A stretch of DNA of 26,229 bases from Scedosporium boydii (taxonomy: Eukaryota > Ascomycota > Sordariomycetes > Microascales > Microascaceae). The position numbers and the translations under genes were made by a program. Shown in pieces: positions 9,001-16,949 of this stretch. Where the stretch lies: the NCBI GenBank assembly GCA_002221725.1, contig NJFT01000357.1, positions 1 through 26,229 of the forward strand, written 5' to 3'. Positions within the stretch are counted from its first letter, which is position 1; every line of letters begins with the position of its first letter. The notes under the pieces are model-generated. The model ran no database searches, was not told the origin of the DNA, and saw only the letters and a program-made list of their open reading frames with translations.

Positions 9001-11845
9001 GTCACCAGCGTCAGCAATGTTCCGATACTCGCTATCGTTCGATCCGGGCCGCGAGATAAAGATCCACGAATTAGCCCGAGCGTTCTCAAACAACTGAAAA
9101 ATGTTCTCATCGCTGTAGAGGCGGTACGTCATCTTTGTGGGTAACGACAGTCGGCTCTGCCTCTCGCGACCCTGGGAGTGCGGAAATGCAAAGAGTCGGA
9201 CTTTATCGTCCACGACGCAGTCCTGGGCACGGTCAATTTTCTGGGGGACATAGATGGCAAGAGTGAGCCTTTCGTCAGGCCGAAACACGATGAGTTTGCG
9301 GTGGAATAGTTCGAGGTATTTGGTCGCCGCATTCAGGAAGGTCGCCAATCGATCTCCCCGTCCAGAATCGTATACCCGTTTCCATCGCACTCTTGGAATG
9401 TCAAGCTGGTATTGACTAAGCTCGCTTTCGGTAAGTAGATTCGAGGAGCATAAGGCGTTCATGATGAGGCTTGGTGAGCTGATAGAAGGCGGAAGGCGAC
9501 AGATGACCCATGCCTTCTCTTCCGCGGTGAGGGCGTTAAAATCAAATAAATGAAGCAGTTCCTCGATGGAGCCCTCATTTCGCTGACACCACCGAAGTGC
9601 GAGTTTGAACATCTCAAACTCTGACATGGCGATATTGTCATGGGCCAAAAGCAGTTCCACCGCATCGGGCTCATACCCATCCCAGTCCTGGTCCTGTGCT
9701 GCTGCTTGGCTATGCTGGCGTATCGACTCTTTAGCTCGGCTATGGAGCTCATCAAGGATGAATCGGGGTGCATCCGGTGGTGGATTCGGCGGGGTCTTTA
9801 GCCTTTCCGGGATCTTGATTCGATTCCCGTCGACGCACTGAGAGAACAGTCGATTGAGCTCCTGGCATTCGGGACTCATTGGCCCGATTGCCCTGGCCCA
9901 ATCGAGGTAGAGGTTCTTGACTTGGCCGAGAGACGCATTGGTATACTTTGCAAAATAGACTAGGCGGTCGTCGTCTGTGATGGGCTTGAAGCGTAATGGC
10001 TCGCGGACGCCGGGGTACAGAGCGGGCTCGGAGAGCTTTGGGGGGATCAGGTCCATGTCCCAACAAACAAAGACTATTGTCCCGCGCATCGTCAGCACTA
10101 AAGTTGATAAACCGGGGTCACAGGCCCAGCTGTTAAATCTTCGCCCGAGGGCCGCCGAGGCACGCCGCCGAGGGAAGCCTGCAGTGCTCTCGCCCGTTGA
10201 GGGAACCCACTGAGGAGAAGCTCAGGCGGGTGAAGTGGCCACAGAGCAACTTACATTGGTCTCCATCAAGATCACCTCCAGACATCATGTCGGCAGCAGG
10301 TCTCCTGCCCCGCGTTGGAAAGACGATACAGTCCACCAAGTGAGCCAACTCGGGAACCTCCACAGCCCTAAACTTTTGCCAATCTCCCGGATGAAGGCAA
10401 GGATTTCGAATGACGGAGACTTCCGTATTCTTGAGGGCGTATGGAATGCCGTTGCCTTCCATCGTGACCTTGACAGCGCACTCTCCTTCCTTGAGGATGT
10501 TCCAAGCATCACAGACTCCGAACAGCAAGCGGGACTTCCGTACAAAGATGCGGCATTTCTGCTCTTCCCTCTTGTTTAGCATCTTTCCGAATTCGGCATT
10601 GACCAACTTCTTGATCTGGCTCTGCGCCGACTCGACTCCTTCCATGAGCACCTTCTCTGCTAGCTCGGGCTTGTTTATGTATGATAGGAAGCAGAAAGCG
10701 GCGCGAAAGTCGGTATGGGCGGAGGCGAGAAGTTTGAAATGTTCATCTTGCTTTCGCAGGAGGATTGATCGATCGATGCCGACGGCTTCTAAGAGTATGA
10801 TACCCTCGTCGTTGAGGAAACCGTACGTGTAGGGCTGACGATTTAGAATTAGCAAGACATTCAATGATGGAAAGATATAATCAAGTTAAAAAAAAAATAA
10901 ATAAATAAAAAATAAAAATAAAAAAATAGAAATAAATAAAGATGAAGAAAACGTGGATGTACCACGCTGAATCGTCAATACCTTGGAGTAATCGACAGCA
11001 GCAAAGGAGTCGTCATTCCCGCCACTGAATTTCTTCATCGATTTCCTCAATCTAAGCCAAGTCTTTCCCCTTGCCATCCGAGGGTCAACGGTAACCACGC
11101 CCTTGTACCCGCGATACCGTATTTGAAAAGCCGAAGGCGTGTACCGCGTGTCTCTGAAGACTATCCTAATCCTCCTCGCCAGGTCTCGGGCAAAGCCGGG
11201 GGAAATCAATCCGCATCCGTCTGTAAAGACGTAATCCGGGCTCTCAACGTCGGCAATGTCTTCGACCCGATCGTAAGGCACGGTTGTCGCGACTTGCGCA
11301 GCCGAAAATAGCAGGCCAATCCTTTTCGCCTTCTTCGCGACCGTCTTCATCTTGCTAAAGTCGCCCAGCGCCTCGACGATTCGGGACACTTCATCCTTGG
11401 ATCCAGCGAAGAGGAAGCAGGACCGGGACTTTAGCTGGCTGTTGCTGTGTCCGTAAAAGTTGTAATGGACACCCTGAAGGGATATTCCCTCTCGAAGAAA
11501 GCGCGTGACGTAGGCGGTGCATTCTGACCATATTGAGAGCTGGAGTTGGCCTTCGGCGCGAATAACTTCGTCGGATTGTCGGGTTTTCAATGGGCGGAAT
11601 TGGTCGATTGACACGAGAACGAAGCGGTCGAGAGGATGGGACTTGAGGGCACGATTGATTGGGATTTTCTCGAGCGTGAGGACCATAGAGTGTCGACGTT
11701 TCTGAGCATCTATTCGTATGGACACCTTTTTAACCCGCCCCATTTCGTTTAGTTTTTGGGGCCGCGGGAGGCCAGGAACTTGGAATTTCCATTCTGCGTC
11801 GTCAAGGCTGATCACAGACTTCAAGATGTAACTCTGTCCAGACAT
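6091..11845 (-). CDS. RNA-dependent RNA polymerase fused to Upf1-like SF1 helicase
   Basis: Model: complement(join(6091..7230, 7310..8782, 8866..10073, 10255..10834, 10982..11845)), about 1754 aa. Residues 1-615 are a cellular (QDE-1/SAD-1/Rdp1-type) RdRP, which makes dsRNA in RNA silencing. Visible blocks are YVFTDGCGLISPGFA (about 205), SAFQIRYRGYKGVVTVDP (about 238), LFGVCDAWNILKEGE (about 392), NPCLHPGD (about 431) and catalytic SGGDLDGD with Asp 476/478/480. Residues about 617-678 resemble a BACK helical domain. Residues about 1280-1754 hold a full SF1 helicase: Walker A PPGTGKTET (1310-1318), TAPTHNAVDN, DEAS (1439-1442), GDHVQLRP (1464), QYRMHPE (1523), IDGFQGRE and RRMNVALTRAK (about 1698). 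The 83-nt intron 8783-8865 (GTGAGC...CCTAG) joins the two halves in phase; without it the polymerase frame reaches a stop at 8770. The helicase family matches Hrr1/SAD-3-like silencing helicases. The start at 11845 is preferred over the in-frame 11983. Confidence 0.87.
10887..10940. repeat. A-rich low-complexity tract inside the first RdRP-helicase intron
   Basis: This stretch is almost only A with scattered T and G on the plus strand, so T-rich in the transcript. It lies inside the 147-nt first intron (10835-10981; donor GTATTG, acceptor GTCAG). It makes this intron longer and less standard than the others in the gene. Splicing it joins DYSK to PYTYGFLN, a junction that fits the conserved RdRP sequence. 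Confidence 0.7.
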
Positions 11846-12379
11846 GCTGCTGCTCCTGGGAGAGTGGTAATTTTGGCACAAAGAGCGGGAGTGATGCTGG
11901 AGAGAAAGGACAACAGGATTCCGACTACTCCAGGCGCAATCTTCTCGTCCCCTTGGGCAAAGCAAGGCGAGGTACAAGTACATGAAGTAACCCAGGTGGA
12001 AGAGATGAAGCTCATGCGCTTAGGCAAATCAACTCATCCGAATCCTCCATGTTTTCCAATACGTATTCCGGATCAGGTCAGACGCAGGAAGCTGACGGTT
12101 GAGTGGGTTGCACGACAGGCGCTCTGGACCCCAAGATGGCATCATGAAAATTGACTGAGCCGGTGGTATGGGCGGGGGTAAAAGTCCGCATTCTTGATGG
12201 GAGAGGGTTGGCCTGCCCCATATGCAAAAGGTGCGGAGTGCCCCAGTCTGTCAACCTAGCCTGTCTGCCACCTCATTCACTCCACTGCTAAGTGTTCTCC
12301 ACGTCGGTCTCATTGCCGAGGAGTGCGAGAGCAACAACAAAAAAGTACCGGAAAATTCGCGTCACACATCATATCATTA
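11846..12379. promoter_or_regulatory. Shared divergent upstream region (RdRP-helicase / P-loop NTPase)
   Basis: These 534 bp separate the start of the minus-strand RdRP-helicase from the plus-strand P-loop NTPase, so both promoters must lie here. No clear TATA box was found. Open frames inside it (for example 11821-12027 minus) have no recognisable content and are regarded as chance. If the RdRP has an additional 5' exon, it would be in this stretch. Confidence 0.45.
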
Positions 12380-13066
12380 ATGCCTACCAACGCCAACATT
12401 CCCAGTGTGTATATTACTGGCGCCCAATGCACTGGCAAGAGCACTCTTGTGAGGGAACTCAAAGTAGCCTTCCAGGACATCTCCCAGCAACTTAAAATCG
12501 ACGAGCCGGCCGTCATCTCAGAAGTGGCGAGGACCGTCCTCGCAGAGCATCCCATTGCAACAGAAGACATCCGCGCATCGCCAGCTAGGAGCCTGGAACT
12601 TCAGACCTTGATTCTAGACGCGCAAGTTGCCGCCGAAAGGAACGCCCTCTGCCGGAGCGCTTGGTTCATCTCCGACAGGTCGGGAATCGACCCCATCGTC
12701 TACGCGAGGAGGTATGCCGGCCAAGAGTCCTCGGCCATGATGATGGAGTCTCCGGCGTGGCTAGAGTCGAGGAGTAGAATGGAGCAATCCTTGATAGTTG
12801 TTTGCGAGGCTGGTGTAGACTGGTTGGAAGATGACGGTGTTAGGCTGATGCCGCAGAGTTTGGACGATTGGATGGAGTTTCATCACTTGTTCTGCTCGAT
12901 ACTGGACGAGGCGGGTCTGTATTTCTTCGTCATCCCTCGCGAGGTGAAGAGCATAACCGAGAGAGTTCAGCTTGTCTTGTCAAAGTGGCAGCTGCTTGTG
13001 GATGAGCGCTTGGGCAGGAAGGAAGAAGACAAGAACTTACTCATGAATGGCCTCAATTATGCGTAA
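12380..13066 (+). CDS. P-loop NTPase/kinase of the AAA_28 (NadR-like) type
   Basis: A single-exon frame of 228 aa. Visible features: a beta strand plus Walker A, VYITGAQCTGKST (P-loop G14-T22); ISEVARTVL (about 46-54), the E-x-AR block typical of NadR-like kinases; and FISDRSGIDPIVYARRY (about 97-112), a Walker B-like strand followed by a D-x-S-x-x-D block. The C-terminal half is helical, with a conserved-looking SILDEAGLYFFVIP segment. This family binds ATP and probably phosphorylates a small ligand; the substrate cannot be told from sequence. The start is the ATG at 12380, because the frame upstream begins only with GTG and includes untranslated-looking sequence. Length is normal for the family. 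Divergently transcribed from the RdRP-helicase gene. Confidence 0.78.
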   Translation: MPTNANIPSVYITGAQCTGKSTLVRELKVAFQDISQQLKIDEPAVISEVARTVLAEHPIATEDIRASPARSLELQTLILDAQVAAERNALCRSAWFISDRSGIDPIVYARRYAGQESSAMMMESPAWLESRSRMEQSLIVVCEAGVDWLEDDGVRLMPQSLDDWMEFHHLFCSILDEAGLYFFVIPREVKSITERVQLVLSKWQLLVDERLGRKEEDKNLLMNGLNYA

Positions 13067-13981
13067 CAAAGAGTGCGGCAGAGCTAATTATTATGACTTC
13101 TTATAAAAGACGCGTTTTAGGTGTCGCCCGCAACTTAAGTGCCACAGACATCCCTTCTACAGATTCATTAGCAGCCATCTAAGCCTGCAACGTCATTGCC
13201 CTTCCATGAAGACACAAGGTATCACATCTGCTCACGATAGCAGTGTTGATGTCACAGAAGATGATTGCTCTGGATTATTTATTAAAAACGTCTTTCACCT
13301 TTCTTTCTGAACAAGGCCCTCATCTCGCGCCTCATCTACGATTATTTCTTTCCTTGCTATCCTAAGTGCTTTTGAGGTAATGGTAAGGAGCGAACAAGAA
13401 GACTGAGTTTTTCACGCCTGTAGGAAGTCAAGACCCTTCATTCAACTATAAGAGAATGTTGCAGCATCACAAGTCATATCAAAGTTGATATGGTGGACAT
13501 GACATCCGACCAGGGAAGAACTCCCCAGCGCCACAGCTGATCTGGGCAGTACTTAAGGGATGACAGTTCCCCGTTGTAAATAGAGAACGCGACGGTCCTT
13601 CCTTTCCAGACTAATTAACATTGGTCCTCGTGATTTTCTATCATTGTTGATGACGGTCAGAACTGACGACATATGGCTGACACACTTCTAACGACGGCAG
13701 TCCTTCCCCCAACCATCTGTCGCAGTAGTCCTGGCGGAAGGTTTGCCACTCTTTTTGTATAATAAGTATTATCACCGAGGTAAGGATACCTTACGGCTCG
13801 TAAGAGTTATTATAGACGACTTGCACTAGACTTGAAGCTAGATATTGAAGTAGAGCTAGTGATCTATAATGAAGACACGGAAGCAAGGGTTTTAATATAT
13901 CAGTCTAATATTCTAATCCGGTAAAGCAACGAACATAAGGAAACGGTACTCTAAACTGAACTGCTCAGAAATATTACACCT
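13067..13981. other. Convergent intergenic region with inverted repeat and a short relic-like frame
   Basis: No full gene. The right part is AT-rich. At 13776-13800 an imperfect inverted repeat has arms CGAGGTAAGG and CCTTACGGCTCG around ATA. Immediately after it, a plus-strand frame of about 46 codons ending at 13924 reads as coding-like (LDLKLDIEVELVIYNEDTE). Together these look like a decayed transposon-related fragment, but no family was recognised. The rest probably holds the two 3' untranslated regions. Confidence 0.35.
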
Positions 13982-15376
13982 TTAGATGCTCCTCTTCTTC
14001 TTCCACAAGTCTACATTGTTCCAAGTCTTCTTGATATCAGCCGTCGTCCTCAAACCAAGATCCCTCACAGCCAAACTAGACAATCTCATTTCGCGCTTCC
14101 CCAAATCAAAGCAGTTCTCAGTTACATCCTGGCTCGACATGCCAGCCTCAGGATGTTCCTCCCTGTCAACGCTATCGCCGCACACGGGCCATAATTTCTT
14201 CTCACACATATCGCAGTACAGCATCTCCGACAAAGAAACGAAATCAGGTCCCCACGAACCCTGGCTCTCGCACAATTTCTTGGCCCCATGGTGGTTCGCC
14301 TCGGCGATGACGAGGTTGTCGGTGCAGACTTGGCCGTCGCGCTTAGCGTTCTTCCGGGCTTCGATGACGGCTTCGCGGCGGGCGATGAGCTGGCGGCGGA
14401 GCAGGTGATTCGAGGTGCCGACCAACTCGGGGAATTCAGGGAATTCTTCCTCTTGAGGTTCGTCATCAGGCATGTCGTTGCCTAGCTCGGTCTCCCGGTC
14501 TCGTGGGGCAAGTGGCCCCAGGTTGAGGTGATCCGAAAAAACGGTGCTCTTGGGGATTTCAATAAAAATGGGTTTGTTGAGCAGATCGACACTATTAAAG
14601 GGCTCGCCAGGTGGGACGCAGGGAGAGTTCCAGACCCCCATAGCTCGGACGAAATTCGCATCCGTGCCATCGGGGTTCTTCTCCGGTCTTCCATCCTGAC
14701 CATCTGGCATCATAGGAGGATAGAAGGGCACACAGCCAGGCATCTGCGTGGAGTTGTAGAATTGCTGGCGCGCGGGGGCTCGGCAAAGAGTCTCGGGATG
14801 TTCCTCCCATTGCTGCGCCAGAGCCGAGGCGTCCTGACTTCCAGGGAAGGAAAAGTCTAACAACCGAGCACTCATGCCGTCGATGAAGCGCCCGTCATCG
14901 CTCATCCACATACATGGGGGCTCGAAGTCCGAACCCGGGAAGATGGCAGGGCTGTGGTACCACGGGACACCGCATGAAACTGCAGGTCCGGCATTCCAGG
15001 TGCGGAAATCAGTGGTCGACGCAGTCATCTGGATCCAGGCGATACAGACAGCGTTGTGACCCGAAGCCTTGAGCTTCAGGTAAACGGGGCTTTTCGCGCC
15101 GGGGACCTCGAGGCGGCGGAAGCCACCGGCCTCGATGCCTTCTTTGGAAGAAGCCTTGCCAATGAAGTCACCGTTAACATCGAAGAGGGCGACGCTGGGG
15201 CAGTCCCCGCCGAGGTTGAAACTCTCTTCCCCAGGTACATGGACGCCAGCGCCGATGAGAACGGTGGACTTTTCGACCTGGGGAGGAGGAAAGAAGGAAG
15301 TAAGAGCGGGAATGGAGGCTATACCACCGATTCCGACGCCGATGATATGGAGGATGGTATTCCCGATTACAGCCAT
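13982..15376 (-). CDS. Putative secreted or membrane-anchored Cys-containing protein
   Basis: A single-exon frame of 464 aa with a good start context (CACAATGGC). Residues 7-28 are hydrophobic (HIIGVGIGGIASIPALTSFF), so it enters the secretory pathway as a signal peptide or signal anchor. Residues about 40-130 look like a beta-rich module (VALFDVNGDFIGKAS, VYLKLKASGHNAVCIAWIQ). A Trp/Pro/Cys-rich region follows (CGVPWYHSPAIFPGSDF), then an acidic patch (EPQEEEFPEFPE, about 318-329), and a Cys-containing tail (MLYCDMCEKKLWPVCGDS) ending in a strongly basic C terminus. Even cysteines and low-complexity linkers fit an extracellular fungal protein. I do not recognise a characterised family and assign no function. 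The frame is long, unbroken and of normal composition, so the gene itself is well supported. Confidence 0.75.
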   Translation of the reverse strand: MAVIGNTILHIIGVGIGGIASIPALTSFFPPPQVEKSTVLIGAGVHVPGEESFNLGGDCPSVALFDVNGDFIGKASSKEGIEAGGFRRLEVPGAKSPVYLKLKASGHNAVCIAWIQMTASTTDFRTWNAGPAVSCGVPWYHSPAIFPGSDFEPPCMWMSDDGRFIDGMSARLLDFSFPGSQDASALAQQWEEHPETLCRAPARQQFYNSTQMPGCVPFYPPMMPDGQDGRPEKNPDGTDANFVRAMGVWNSPCVPPGEPFNSVDLLNKPIFIEIPKSTVFSDHLNLGPLAPRDRETELGNDMPDDEPQEEEFPEFPELVGTSNHLLRRQLIARREAVIEARKNAKRDGQVCTDNLVIAEANHHGAKKLCESQGSWGPDFVSLSEMLYCDMCEKKLWPVCGDSVDREEHPEAGMSSQDVTENCFDLGKREMRLSSLAVRDLGLRTTADIKKTWNNVDLWKKKRSI

Positions 15377-16532
15377 TGTGGCGATGGGAGTTGTGTTTCG
15401 GGTATTGAAATGAGAAAAGTGAGGTGAGTCAGTGATCGAAAGAGGGCTTAGAAGTGAATAGGCCCCGAAAGAAACAAGAGAGAATCAGATATGAGGAGAG
15501 AGTTTTGAGAGACTCCGTAAGGCAGTGAATATTGACGATATCTATCGATGTCTGTTTCTGTGTTGGAAGAGTTATGAATCCTATCATGCCCAAGTGGCAA
15601 TGTGTTCGTTTATGTAGTTCAGACGTTGGCCATGATCCATCAAACCATCGTGAGGGAGCCTAACCGACCTGTTCTCCCCTCCCCTTCTCCCCTTTCTTTT
15701 TTTGGAAAAGAATTCCAAGAATAGATGCATGTGAAGCCTCACGGATAGATTGTTTCCCAGAGCAAAGTCTTGGATTAAATCGTATGGAATGGCATTGCTC
15801 CTTCCTTCAAGTCAGTTGTTGATGTTGTCGATGCACCTTGAACTCTGAGCTTGCGCTTAAAATATCTCCTTCGCGGTTAACAGGATAGCGAGTATAGGCC
15901 AAGCAAAAATATACATACCCGCGGTTCTAAAATAAGCATCTTGCGCGGTTATTGGACGGGAATCACTGATTCGAGACCCCCAAATGCAGGAACCCACAGG
16001 CCTAATCCTCCAAACCCAGGCGGAGTAAATCGATGGCATCTACCATTCTCTGAGGTGAAAGAGGTGCGCTCTCAACGTCGAGATGGGGAAGAAAATAGAA
16101 ACAGGGATTTTCAAATGGCGTGTTTATGGCGTGTTTTCACCGACACATAACTTGTGGAATTGCGTCGCCTACTCTGGTAGTTAGTTATTTTGGGCTTCAA
16201 AGAGGCCTGGAGGAATCGGGGGCCGCTGGCTGAGCCTGTATCTAAAATAACTTGAAACTGCCATTACAAAGCTTCAAGAGGTTCGATCGGAGAGTTGTAT
16301 CTGGAGGAATGGAACAGTCGAAGCCAATATTAAAGGGAGAACAACTCCGCGTCAGTCGAGTGGAAAGAGAGAGCACCATCGACATCAGATCAACGAACTT
16401 CAAAGCAAATACTCTCCTTGACGAAAATCAAAACCACTCCTTTAAGAAATCGATTTCATAACTTGTCAAATCATCTGTCCTCACCAAACCTTATCGTCTA
16501 GTTATCTTAGCTCTCAGCCGCACGTCAATACC
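15377..16532. other. Divergent intergenic region
   Basis: About 1.16 kb between two divergent genes, so it must carry both promoters. No protein-coding frame longer than about 70 codons is credible. The sequence just before the ATG at 16533 is C/T-rich with no clear TATA box. Confidence 0.4.
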
Positions 16533-16787
16533 ATGAAACTCCAATCACCCCCTCTGGCCCTTGTCCTTGGCCTCCTCGTCCTGAGCGCTGCCAACCCCGT
16601 CTCTATCCCAGCAGGGGATGGCAGTGTCTCTATTCCCAATGAAAAGCGAGGGGGCGTCTGTGGCTCTTGCTTTAAGGGTCCCCGCCCTCCCGGCCGTGGC
16701 AGCGGCGGCGACAGCATCCCTGGTGGAGCCGTCGGAGGGCCCGGGGGAAGCCGTGGTCCCGGTAGCGTCACCAGATCATTGGCCTAA
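16533..16787 (+). CDS. Small secreted Gly/Pro-rich peptide precursor with Kex2-type site
   Basis: An 84-aa single-exon frame with a clear architecture. Residues 1 to about 20 form a signal peptide (PPLALVLGLLVLSAA). A short pro-segment follows with two VSIP units (PVSIPAGDG, SVSIPNE), ending in Lys-Arg, a typical Kex2 cleavage site. The predicted mature peptide of 45 residues begins GGVCGSCFKGPRPPGRG and is rich in Gly, Pro, Ser and Arg, with a single C-x-x-C pair. This layout is common to fungal Kex2-processed secreted peptides and candidate effectors; neither role is shown here. An overlapping plus-strand frame at 16618-16986 is considered a shadow because it lacks a signal peptide and sensible composition. 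A false-positive short ORF remains possible, but the signal peptide plus KR site argue against chance. Confidence 0.62.
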   Translation: MKLQSPPLALVLGLLVLSAANPVSIPAGDGSVSIPNEKRGGVCGSCFKGPRPPGRGSGGDSIPGGAVGGPGGSRGPGSVTRSLA

Positions 16788-16793
16788 TGCTAA

Positions 16794-16808
16794 CCTATAT
16801 AATATAGG
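16794..16808. other. Perfect AT-rich palindrome downstream of the peptide gene
   Basis: CCTATAT and ATATAGG flank a single A, a perfect 7-bp inverted repeat seven bases after the peptide stop codon. It lies in the probable 3' untranslated region, and the stem is weak (mostly A-T). It could affect 3' end formation or be chance. Confidence 0.4.
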
Positions 16809-16949
16809 ACCTGATACCGAACCACATCTACTAAATATCCCTGTTGGAGTAGCTGATATCTACAATCACAACTCTTACCGTTTTTACGTCGTATGCTTTA
16901 GTACTATTGGCATAAGGGATAATTCGATAACTGATTTTCATACTCAAGT

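Noticed and set aside
11846..11983. Upstream in-frame ATG at 11983 as the RdRP-helicase start
   Set aside because: The extra 46 residues have no RdRP similarity and the composition of a leader; the ATG at 11845 has a good context.
12323..12379. Extended N terminus of the P-loop NTPase
   Set aside because: The frame upstream of the ATG at 12380 begins with GTG, which is not a normal start in fungi, and the P-loop is at the usual distance from the chosen ATG.
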